NCBI GenBank assembly: GCA_037447655.1
Contig: JBBHKE010003477.1
Coordinates: 265,173 to 329,172 of the forward strand
DNA from: Zygnema cylindricum
Taxonomy: Eukaryota; Streptophyta; Zygnematophyceae; Zygnematales; Zygnemataceae
Direction of reading: 5' to 3'
Length of the DNA: 64,000 nt
Below, one piece after another: positions 1 through 11,200 of this stretch. The notes beneath the pieces are model-generated. The model had not been told where the DNA came from. It saw only the letters and a program-made list of their open reading frames with translations, and did no database searches. The position numbers were made by a program, and so were the translations under genes. The number at the start of each line of letters is the position of its first letter. The stretch's first letter is position 1.

Positions 1-698
1 TCCTTGGGAAAAAAGATGGCAGATATGGCAGCCACAAAAGGAATTCCTGCAAAAAGAGCAATGGCCAATGTCTGACAACCCAGGCACGAAACACACCAAT
101 AATACTGACGGTGAGGAAAGGAATAAAAGTTCACTAAACAAACAAAAGAAGCATTGATTACTTTGTTAGTACAAACAATCTGCGCATCCAATGAAGAAAC
201 AAGACGAAACTTAAAAATGTGCAAAAAAGTACACAACAATGGTTGGTACAAGAATCTCCATTAGGAGTTCAACTTCAAAAACTACATCAAAACTAAAAAA
301 TGTGCAAAAAAGTACACTTATGGTTACTCACTCGGTGACAGCTCGACACAAGGCCGACCGCCACAAAAGGACAAGTAAAGCCGCCCAACCGACCCCAAGC
401 ATTTCCTACTCCAACTCCAGTAACTCTCACATCAGTGGGATATAGCTCTGGAGAATAAGCCCATAAAATGGCAAACGAACCCATAATACAAGCTCGAGCT
501 CCAAACAAGAGAGCAGTTGTGAGGCTTTCTGACAGTACAGCCCAAAGAGGAACAAGAAAGAGGCTTGAACAGAGCATAAGTAAAGAAAGTGCCTTTTTTC
601 GACCTAAAGTATCCACAATAAGAAGAGCTACAATAAGCCCTGGAAGCTCAGCACAAGAAGTTATTAGAACATCTATGTAAGTGGAATCTGCTATTATC
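1..698 (-). pseudogene. Partial copy of the MFS transporter 3' exons
   Basis: This segment is colinear with 5846-6544 inside the complete transporter gene. Positions 1-71 match the second-last exon and 332-698 match the 3' part of the large exon; both splice junctions are retained. The encoded residues (ending in the motifs SPELYPTD and GRLGGFTCP) are the same as in the full gene, and only a few base changes are visible in the exons. The intron between them has several small insertions and deletions. The copy stops exactly at a 10-N gap and does not continue into the rest of the gene. It could be a tandem partial duplication, or an alternative haplotype placed beside the other one by scaffolding. 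The sequence alone cannot separate these. Confidence 0.8.
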
Positions 699-708
699 NN
701 NNNNNNNN
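699..708. other. Assembly gap (10 N)
   Basis: Run of ten N. The transporter-like sequence to its left ends here, and unrelated repeat-rich sequence begins to its right. Confidence 0.99.
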
Positions 709-797
709 AAAACAAATAAACGCCTTACTTACCATGCCCTAATAAGTAAAGGAGTTAAGTAAATAGTAGGTAAAGATCACACTTAACACGTTTACCT

Positions 798-1250
798 TGC
801 TTTCTTACTTACCTTGCTTGCTTACTTAACTACCTACCTACCTTACTTACTTACCTACCTACCTTACTTACTTACCTACCTACCTTACTTACTTACCTAC
901 CAAGAGGGCTCACATATTATTACATTGTGGCGGATTGATGTTGTTTTGGTCGATGGTGAGTGTCGCATTTATTTATTTGTTTTTTTGTTTTTTTGTTTGT
1001 TTGTTTGTTTGTTTGTTTCTTTGTTTGTTTCTTTGTTGTTTCTTTGTTTCTTTGTTTCTTTGTTTCTTTCTCATTCATTCATTCATGCATTCATTCATCC
1101 ATTCATTCCATCAATTCATTCATTCCATCCATCCATTCATTCCATCCATCCATCCATTCATTCATTCCATCCATCCATTCATTCATTCCATCCATCCATT
1201 CATTCATTCCATCCATCCATCAATTCATTCGTTCGTTCCATTCATTCTTT
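798..1250. repeat. Tetranucleotide repeat tract
   Basis: Successive low-complexity blocks: CTAC/TTAC tetramers (about 798-902), TTTG and TTTCTTTG blocks (about 968-1068), then CATT/CATC blocks (about 1069-1250). Long open frames across this stretch are by-products of the repeats (poly-Ser/His/Phe translations) and are not genes. Confidence 0.95.
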
Positions 1251-1862
1251 CGTTCCATTTGCACAATTCACACTAGAAATGGATGATAAATGAATTGAGG
1301 AAATGAATAATCCCGTACCATTCATTCCGCAAATAAACAAAAACAGAGGCGCCAAACAGGTCGACCGCCCGGCTGTCAACCTTTTTGGAGCGTAGCGACG
1401 GACAAAACATGCGGTCAAGTGCGTCAAAACTTGACAACTGTGGTTAATCATCTTCTTTTCCGGAAAACCTTTTCGGAATGCAGAAATCCGACTTTGAAAA
1501 AACACGAAGTCGTATCCCGAATGAATGATCCGTACTGTAACGAAACTTTTTAAGATGCTAACCCATTATCAAATAGCCAATCAAAATCATCTAAAATAGA
1601 TCGTAAAAAAATGTAAACTTAAAACCTTTTTGGAACTTTGACGAAAAGTCTGCCCCCTTTCTTAACGATGGTTTGGTACGGATGGATTTGAGTCATCGGC
1701 GACTAATCGTACGGCAGCATGAATCACATCGAGACGTTTTTGTTGACGTGAGATGACGTCAAGGGTGATTCACATCCAAACAAAAAAAAGGACATTCATT
1801 TCCTCATCTCATTCATCATCCATTTCTAGTGTGAATCGTGCAATTCATTCTTTCGTTCCATT
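1240..1862. mobile_element. 583-bp inverted-repeat element with 20-bp flanking repeats
   Basis: The element spans 1260-1842. Its ends are 49-bp inverted repeats (1260-1308 and 1794-1842) that begin TGCAC and differ at only about four positions. An identical 20-bp sequence flanks it on both sides (1240-1259 and 1843-1862, starting ATTCATTCTTTCG). No coding frame of note lies inside, so it looks non-autonomous. The flanking repeat is longer than usual target-site duplications and lies in a CATT-rich tract, so part of the match may predate insertion. Confidence 0.75.
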
Positions 1863-2480
1863 CATTCATTCATTTATTTATTTATTTTTGGTGACATTAT
1901 TTTGGTGAACCGCGCCTTGGTGAGAGTCGCTCATAGGAGGCTCACCGTGGAGTAGCCACACATGGCGTTAAAAAGAAAGAGCGGAATTATCAAATTGTTG
2001 GTTGATTGGGAGGGTGCTTCTTTGGATGAGTTCCTCGATATTTGTGGTTGGCTATTTTACAAGAGGAGGGGCCATAGGAGCAATAAGCTTTGTTAAGAAT
2101 TCGTGGTGAGCTTGAAAAATTGCACCACTTAAAGAGCTCTTAGAGAGGTTTAGTGTGGTAAGCTCTAGTCGTACAATGTTAGGAAGTATACTCCCACTAA
2201 CTGTCAGCACCATTGGAAGTAGTCATCATTGATTAATTTGTAAAAATTGTGATATTTTCTCTAATTTGCTTGAATTGTAGTTGAACATTAACCAACCAAT
2301 GACATCTTGAGAGAGAGAGAGAGAGGAAGTTGGTGGTTTTGAAAGAGAATTATTGTAAATATAAAGAGCTACTAAATAATCACATGGTAAATCTACAATT
2401 TCACTCGTCAAATTAACATTAAAAAGTGTCAATACATATAGTGCAGGACTAAGTTTGGAGAATTCCGAAAGAGTGTTTTC
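1863..2480. other. Non-coding stretch, no gene recognised
   Basis: Contains a short TTTA run at its start and a GA run near 2310-2325. No convincing coding frame or splice pattern was seen. Confidence 0.6.
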
Positions 2481-2483
2481 CCT

Positions 2484-2590
2484 ACCCTAACCCTAAACCA
2501 AACTTTAACACTAAATCTAACCCTAACTTAAACCCTAATCCTTTTCCTAACCTTAATCCTAATGATAACCTTAACCCCAACCTTACCCGT
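2484..2590. repeat. Degenerate interstitial telomere-like repeats
   Basis: About 100 bp of variants on CCCTAA/CCCTAAA, CTAACC and CCTTAACC, resembling the plant telomere motif CCCTAAA but mixed and decayed. Weak copies of the complementary motif (TTAGGGTT) also occur near 25550-25725. Confidence 0.6.
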
Positions 2591-3594
2591 CGCGGAAGAA
2601 ACACTAAAAAGTGTAATGAGTCTCCAAGATGGAAGGCGTATGAGACAATGTTGTTCTCTAAATCGGCGACAGTGACGGAAAAACAATGATAAGACAGTGT
2701 AATTTGTGGGTATTGTGAAGAAAAGGACCTGTGAAGAAAAGAACCTGCAATATTGTGTTTGTGTGTTTTCATGTGAGTTCGCAACTTGTGCATCATGGGT
2801 TACATGTGAGTTGCTGTACGGTTTCAGATTCATGCAGTCTATTTTACGTAACATTTGGACGAGCAGGTCCACTGTGTTTTGCATCTCAAAATTTGACCGA
2901 TTGCTTGTTACATCACAATTTTTCCACAAAACAAAAAAAAAATACACAGAACCGGCCGCTGCTTGTTTTTTTTTACTGTACTTCATTTTTGCTATCGCAT
3001 AGATATTTGTTATTATTTACATACTGACTGATGAGCTTCCACCCACACACATGCGATTATCATTGCCACAATCTGAACAGGTTAAAGCAAAAATCTTTGT
3101 GTATCATGCATGAATTTTAGTTACAGAAAAGTCATCGATGGCTTGTTCTAATCTGGTTCAGCGCAAGAGAGAATAGATGAATCTCTCAGCATAATTTGCT
3201 TTTTGTTGTTCTTCTGCTCTAGATAGATTTGGTTGACGCAAGTTTTGTTTACGGTACATCATTTTGTTGCTTATTTTGTGCTTATTTTGTTGTTCCTTTC
3301 AAAGTCTTTCGACAGCTTGTCCTCCATCGTGTTTTATTGCTGCTTAGTTTTCATATGTTGTTTTAAACTTCTTTTTTTTGTTCCAGTGTTCACCAATGAT
3401 TGACCATCGGTCTTTCTAGAAGAGCTTTTTTCTTTGGGCTTTTTGTAAAATTGTAAAAATCACGGGATGTAGTTTGTCTGAGCAAGGGATGATATAAGAA
3501 CGAAAATGCAAGTAGAATGAAATACAATGAGAAACCATCACAACCTGAGAACACTACCAAAGGACAAATGACAAACGGAAAATGTAATCAACTA
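2591..3594. other. Non-coding stretch, no gene recognised
   Basis: AT-rich intergenic DNA. Short open frames on both strands around 2700-3000 overlap each other and show no family features. Confidence 0.5.
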
Positions 3595-4247
3595 CACCAC
3601 TCATCGTTATAGGTGTTCGTAGCACTAATTCAGTCGCGACTTTTTTTGGCCAAAAATCACAAAATAGTATTAACAACATTATTCAAGGACGTGGACTACA
3701 ATCTGCCACGTCTCCTTGAATTAAAATAGTATTATTATTTCTGATTTCGCACAAACACTGAGTCTTTATTGCTAATAACAATGAACGGTGTAGTTAATCA
3801 ACATCAACCAATAAAACCTACAAAAGCTAGTGGCAGAACTCTAAATCATCTATGGTAAGGCAAACATAAGCAAAGGAGGTCTCCTATGCCTACATGAAAA
3901 AAAACATTAAGCCTAACTAAAAACCTCTTGATGGTAAAACATTCGAGTAGAAGAAAAATAAAAACGGGAGGAAAAAGGTAAAACGAAAAAGAAAACGTTC
4001 CACAAAAAAAACAAACTCACTGTTAACTTGTTAAAAGAAGAAAAGGTACACTGCCCAATGACATTAGAGTAAATCACTATTTCATCTGTGCATTGTTTTT
4101 TGACTTTTTCATAGGAAATCATAAACTAGTATTCATTATAGTAAGTGACCTACAAGAAGCCACTTTGCAAAAACATAATTTAGTGTTATTGTTTCCAAAA
4201 AAGTGTGACTAGTAAATATTCACCAACTCTAATAATGATGGGCAGTG
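3595..4247. mobile_element. TA-flanked MITE-like element 3' of the transporter
   Basis: Left end TA followed by CACCACTCATCG (from 3595). Right end GATGGGCAGTG followed by TA (4248-4249). The ends are imperfect inverted repeats of the CACYGCC-type termini seen on other TA-flanked elements in this window. No coding capacity was seen. Confidence 0.55.
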
Positions 4248-4249
4248 TA

Positions 4250-5200
4250 GTGCTTGTCCATCCAGAAACTTTTTGTGGTTTCATCAAAATGGGACAAATT
4301 TGACCTTTATTTTGCCTTCTTTTGCGTATTAAGATGGTTTACCATCACATCATGATGATAAGTTCTTAAAATTATGTTTCACAAATTGAGTCTAAATTTC
4401 CAAGATTGAAAAACACAAAAATCCATATCACAACAAAAACTTTCTCATCCAAATTATACTTCACAGTTTTGACTGAAAAGCATAAAGCCATAAACATGAG
4501 TCCACACTACCGCAAAAGACATTCAATTGATATACAATTATGACCTCCTGGGCCGAACAGGGGAAAAAAAAAAAAAAAAGGCATTATTTTTTTAAATTTT
4601 TTTTCCCCTTTAAATAATTACCACCATCCTGGTAATTGTTGCATTCATATGTGCTGATAGAAAAGAACTAATGCCGTTTAAAATAAAGTTTTTAAAAATG
4701 ATATTATCCATGGGATAACTAAAAAGTTATTTCTGAGCTTTGCATTGTTTATTTCCATTCGAAACTAAAAGAATGAGGTCTGTAACTGCTATGTAATCAA
4801 TCTCTAGAAAAAAAAAAAGGAAAGAACGATTTTTTGAAAAAGCACCGTCTTACAAAAGGCATCGGATAAAAATGTAAAACTGACAACCAGAATCTGATAA
4901 AAAAACGATGTTAATAGAAAAATGGTCAAGAAAAAAATGATAAAAGGAAATTAAACTACTATTTCTAACTCGGAGAACTTGGGCATATATGCTACAACGA
5001 AGAAACGTTACTGTTCACAATGGAAAAAAACAAAATACACATGCTTTAGATTTACAGAACTACCAAAAAAACACGGTAAATTGTTATTCATCTCTCAAAT
5101 AAAATGAACAGAACTGGGATCTAAAAAGAAAAATATCAGGAACTTAAACCAGGGAGGGTCACAGAGAAAGAGAGAGAGTACAAGAGGATTTTCCATACAA
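4250..5200. other. Transporter 3' flank, no gene seen
   Basis: AT-rich sequence directly 3' of the transporter stop codon on the minus strand, including a homopurine A run near 4563-4580. Part of it probably forms the 3' UTR. No other gene was recognised. Confidence 0.5.
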
Positions 5201-8200
5201 TTAAGGCATGGGGTTCTTTGTTCCATCCGGACCGGTGAGAGGAACCACGGCTTCTTCATCATAGCTTTCAATATTTAGTGTGGATGGCATCCCGTCCACC
5301 ATTGCATGACCCTATTATAAGCGCCAATCCAAAATAAGAATGTAAAAAAGTTAATGTGCTTTCAAAAATATCCAATGACCGTTCTCTTGTCCAAACTGTT
5401 TTTCCAATTAAACAAAGCAAAAAAAATGTCAATATACAACTACGAGGTCAACACCAAACCATGAAAGCATATGAAAACACGAAAACCATAGACGAAAACT
5501 CTACCAATCCCCAAAACATAAGGGAGTTTTACTCAAAAAGCACTTTTGTCTTGATCTACGAGAAGACGACTTTTGACTTTTTCGCAGGATCTATGGGAAT
5601 GAAAAATTACAAAAAAAAATAAAATGTCCTGTTATTAAGTAGCACAGGAGAGGTCTTTACAAAAAGTCTGGAGGCAAACATTTATCTAAAAATGCCATAA
5701 AAGGAAGCCATGACAAAGATTACCATACACTATCATAGAAGGAAGTAATGGCAAAGATTTACCATACAGTATCATAAAGGAGATGATGAGAAAAAGACTT
5801 TACCGGACATGATCATAAAAGGAAATAACGACACTCACCCCAGTCTCCTTGGGAAAAAAGATGGCAGATATGGCCGCCACAAAAGGAATTCCTGCAAAAA
5901 GAGCAATGGCCAATGTCTGACAACCCAGGCACGAAACACACAATAATACCGAAGGTGAGGAAAGGAATAAAAGTTCACTAAACAAACATAAGAAGCATTG
6001 ATTACTTTGTTAGTACAAACAATCTGCACATCCAATGACAAAACAAGACGAAACTTAAAAATGTGCAAAAAAGTACACAACTGTGGTTGGTACAAGAGGA
6101 GTGCAACTTCAAAAACTACACCAAAACTAAAAAATGTGCAAAAAAGTACACTTATGGTTCATAAGAAAATTACTCACTCGGTGACAGCTTGACACAAGGC
6201 CGACCGCCACAAAAGGACAAGTAAAGCCGCCCAACCGACCCCAAGCATTTCCTACTCCAACTCCAGTAACTCTCACATCAGTGGGATATAGCTCTGGAGA
6301 ATAAGCCCATAAAATGGCAAACGAACCCATAATACAAGCTCGAGCTCCAAACAAGAGAGCAGTTGTGAGGCTTTCTGACAGTACAGCCCAAAGAGGAACA
6401 AGAAAGAGGCTTGAACAGAGCATAAGTAAAGAAAGTGCCTTTTTTCGACCTAAAGTATCCACAATAAGAAGAGCTACAATAAGCCCTGGAAGCTCAGCAC
6501 AAGAAGTTATTAGAACATCTATGTAAGTGGAATCTGCTATTATCGGTCGCTTATCAACCGTACATTCATCGTCCACAGAACCTCTTAATTGTCGATTATG
6601 ACTAAAAATATCTATATGTCCATCAACTCCAGAAATGTCTTCTTCAGTTACACGATCAGAAATTGGCGGTCGTTCGACGTTTTTGAATTCGAACCTTTGG
6701 TGATGACGTGTCTTCGGTTCAGCACCTTCCTTCCAAGAGTGTTTTCTGTGTGAAAGTTTTAGAATTCCAGAAAGTACATTGAAGCCTTGTTGAAATGTAC
6801 CTTCTTCGAATTGTTTTGCCATAAGACCACGCTCGTCAACATTGCTTGTTTTATTTTTATTTACTGAATGACATACAGGACTAGTTGGATCTCCGGACAC
6901 TGACAACTGAGTTGTTAAAAGGACCTGACCGTAATAAGTGAATGCGCTCGCATAAAAAACCAGCCAGAGGATGAACGTGGTACGAAGTAGTTTTCTTGAC
7001 AATAGTTTCGACAGTTTTTTCAAAGGGTTGCTCTTGTGATCAGAATGGCTTTTCCCATGTGAGTGAGATGACATAGCCTCGTCCTCCATAACAGCATGGG
7101 TTTTTCCACGAGTCTTCCTTTCATGGTTGTCCTGTAATTTTGAATGATCTGTATCATAAAAAAGGAGGAAAACATTAAGTTGGTTTACAACGACAAAAAA
7201 GACAAAGAAATAGAGTCTCAGCATTGACATTAGAAAGTGGTCATCGCTGGAGTAAGGTTCATAAACAAAAAAAAGAAAAAGAACACATCGACATTATGAA
7301 AGCAGGGGAACCTAAATGACAAAAGACAAACACAAGAACAGCAACCTTTTGTTTTGTCTAAGCTAACTCAATTATGCCTCTAAACTACACAGAATCAGCA
7401 TTGAAATCATATTTCCTTGTTGGCGAAACACAAACTACAGTACACCTTTCATCGTCACTTTAGTTATAAATTTTTTCGAGGCGCGCAAAGTTCTCTATTT
7501 CATGAGATGAAATAAATGGAAGGTACAACAACACAATTGGGACTTAATGAGAAGACCAAAATTGAAAAAGAAACAGAAGCAAAGTAGAAGTAACAATACT
7601 CACACTCAGATGATGACCCCTCATCACTGGATCGGGTTGGACGAGCGTGAGAAGAAAATACCAGTCTCCCACGAGGCAACAGTTTCCCATTCACTTCAGC
7701 GATCCTTTTCAAGATTGCTTTTGCCCCTTCTAAGTCGCCTTGAACCTGTATATCAACCCCCAATAATAATAATAAATTATTGCCCAAAACATCGTCTACA
7801 AATGAAGGCACAAAACTGCGACACAAAAGCGACAGGACCCAAGGGAACGTTCCACAAAAACGTAAAACTACTAAAATCGTCAAAACATGGTTTCTACACC
7901 TTGTTGACACAACAAAGAAAAATACGTCCCAAGAAAACATAACTGTATATGCGAGAAACATCGTTATTAGCTTAAAGGAATAATAAGCATTAACGATAAA
8001 CTAGTGTCAATTATACTTATTTTGTGCATAGTTACATCACCGATTTAATTCCACTCCCTTAAATAGTGTTACTAGCACTATTTAATCACCCCGAACCAGT
8101 TTTATTAACAGCAATACTGATGGGCAGTGTAGTGTGATTAAATACTGTTTACAGCCGAAAACTGTTTACTGTTTGTTAAGCCATGGATCTCACTGTTCTT

Positions 8201-11200
8201 CCATAGTTTTCATAGCATAGGCCCTCAAAGAGAAAAAAAGGAGAAGGAAGACGTCTCCACCAACCATGAGGAAGCGCGGCGATTCAGGGAGGATAGGATA
8301 AAAAATCAGCATAATGACAAAAGGCAATGCTGAAATCAGCACCAACCACCTGCACACCAACACCAACCCTCTAAGAAAAAATATGACACATTTGTTTCAA
8401 TGAAGATTTTTTTTATTTTTTTTGAAAGGGAACCTTGTCAACCGGTGATCTATATTTACAACTGACAGAAGAGATAGCGGTTTTCTTTTCACACCCAAAG
8501 CCTTTTGCAAACCTTAGCAAATATTTTCAATCTGATCTGTATGGCGGAAAACATTTGAGCACTGCTCTGTTCAAGGAAAAAGCACAAGAAAGTTGTCGCG
8601 TAGACAGGTAACTTCTGTTAACCATTCTGTCAGCCAATAAATTTCTATCTACGGCTAAAAGCGTTTCCTATCGACAGCTTTAATGACCCCGAGTACTTGG
8701 AAAACCAGTTTTATCACGCAGTTTGATCAGTATAGCCATACCAAAAAAAGAATCTCGTAGGTCAACGAAATCGGAATACATAATTTTGTACCCCATATTC
8801 TTCTCGCATTCCTTTTTAAGTTTCCGAAGGAAACAAGCAAAATCAATTTTGATTCAGTTTGCAAGCACAAGCGCAAGAAGCTTTAGTGTGAAACACCTTC
8901 AAACTCGGACCAATAACTAAATTTGTCAGAAATTGAACTTTTCGTCACCGACATTTATGGGATTCGAACTCGTGTCAGCAATGTTATTAAAATAATTGAA
9001 CCAAGTGTTACAACTAGGAAAAAAGTGTAAGTCCTGAAAGTCTTAGAAACTGAGCAGGCCTAGGATGGCAAAAAGCAAAACCAGATGGAAACAAGACACT
9101 AGCCTTTCGATCACAATAATTTCATAAAAATATCAACAACTGTGCACGGAAAAAAAGAAAAATTAAAATGTAGAAAAAACAATTGATTTTAATAACAATG
9201 ATGGTGAAACCATTGATTCTAATAAAAAGGACAGAGAAGTTGTCGAAAATAAAATTTTAAAAAACAAATCATTTCTTACTTCGATTTTAGATTTCAAAAA
9301 TAAGATTTAGTGCTTACCGCCATTGTAAGTGAGGCATCACAATCCAAGCTAATAATGCCTCGGCCACAGTACCTACCTGCAGTCAAAGAAGCCCACCACT
9401 CATTTTTTATTCATATTAACTTACGGAGTAATGCTTTTATTAAACTTTGCATTTAATAAGGTTTGTTCACACAATTTTCTAGCTTATTTAGGGCTTAAAT
9501 GCTAGCTTCAAGCACTTCAAAAAATCTCAAATAAGGACAAACTTGTTACACGGGTTTTTAATCAAATGACTTCAGGATGACCCTTGATTTTTAAAATTAT
9601 CGATGAGAAACTACATGGCAGTTTCCTGCAGAACTTGAATTTACATTTAAGCAAAAACTTAAAAAAGTTTGTCAAGAAAAGTGCAAGAAAGGATGTCGGC
9701 CAATAGAGAAAAAAATAAAAATACAAAAAGACATTTCACTAACACAAACACTGAAGATTTACAAGCGTCTTTATCCAAGGATCTCCATTATGCAGGGTCC
9801 AAACGAGCTTGGGCTAACATTGAACAGAAAATGGAGGTTAGTTCTCACCGTCCAGAAAAATTCAATAAAAACTAACCAAAATCCACGAGATGAGGATGGA
9901 AGGAATTCTGAACAAAGAGACAAGATTACCTGCAACATGAAAAGCAACTACGCCGTGAATAACATAATAACACCATAATAACAACAAGAATACTAATTTG
10001 TAACACCAATTAGGTGCCAGTTTTTTTTGCGCCCGAAACATAGAATAGTGCTGTAAAAATAAATGGTTTTTCTTACCGCAAATTCTTTCCTGTTCACAAT
10101 CGTCCAGTCATTCAGACCAGAAATATAATTTTTTAACAATAAAAACAGTCCTTGTGCTGATTTTTTCTTAACCCTAATAGTGATTCACAGTGTAGCTTAT
10201 TGGACTAAGTAGTAAAAGAAATAACACATTGAAAAAAAGGAATAAATAACAGAAACAGGTTTCCCTTCTTTCATTTGATGGATTTGAAGTCTTCATAAAA
10301 TGTCAAGGAAAAGTGCAAACCAGCTCCATGACAACCGAGAGCCATTCACAACTTATAGATTTTCCAGGGTTTTCAAAAATAAAAGATAGCTGCAAAAGCA
10401 AAAGAAGGTAGAAAGAGAGATAGGACTCACAGGTGCACCCCCCAGACCGAAGCCCACTAATAGACGAAATAGTAGAAGCATCCAAAAATATGGTGCCCAG
10501 GCACTGCCACACACCCAACCAGAAAAAAAACTTCAGGTAAGACAAGTCTATAACCTTCACTTATACTGATAAAATAACCAAAAACTTTCTTTCACCAGGA
10601 AGATACTTGTCTTAGAAAGAGAAAGACAGCCTTGAGACATTCCGACACTATGATTAAATAGTGATCTTATTTGGTGGTTAAACTCCCACGCTTACTCTAG
10701 GACAAGAACATACACAAAAATAAAACGGGACAATCTCTCTTCTTTGACTAAAACACATGACTTACCCTCTATCCTTGTTTAAAGAGGGAACAAGCCTGTG
10801 ATGCTACCAGAGAAATGAACGATTCTCTTGCAAGGTCCAAATGTCTGTGACTGCCTGTGGGCAAACATGAGAATCAGGATGAACGAGACAACGGTCAAGA
10901 AAGAACAACAAGGATGAAACGACAACTATAATCCATAGTTCAACGTGTGAAAAGGTAGGGAAACGCTACATGTGGTTGCTCTGTACTATAGGCGTTTACA
11001 CCCGAAAAACCCATATAATAGGTGTACAATACAGGAAAACCAAATATAGAATTTCCACTAAATTTTGCACTTCTGAAACAGAAGAAGGCTCTCATCAAGA
11101 AGTAACATACACATGGTAATTCACATCTTGTAATACCCGTGCGCGAGTGAATGTACAGGGGAATGAATGCCCAAGGTGTATGGGATTTTGACCAAAACAC

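Noticed and set aside
814-1293. Long overlapping plus-strand open frames
   Set aside because: They translate simple tetranucleotide repeats; the same pattern is open in all three frames.
2482-2986. Minus-strand frames across the telomere-like tract
   Set aside because: Translation of degenerate repeats; no conserved domain.
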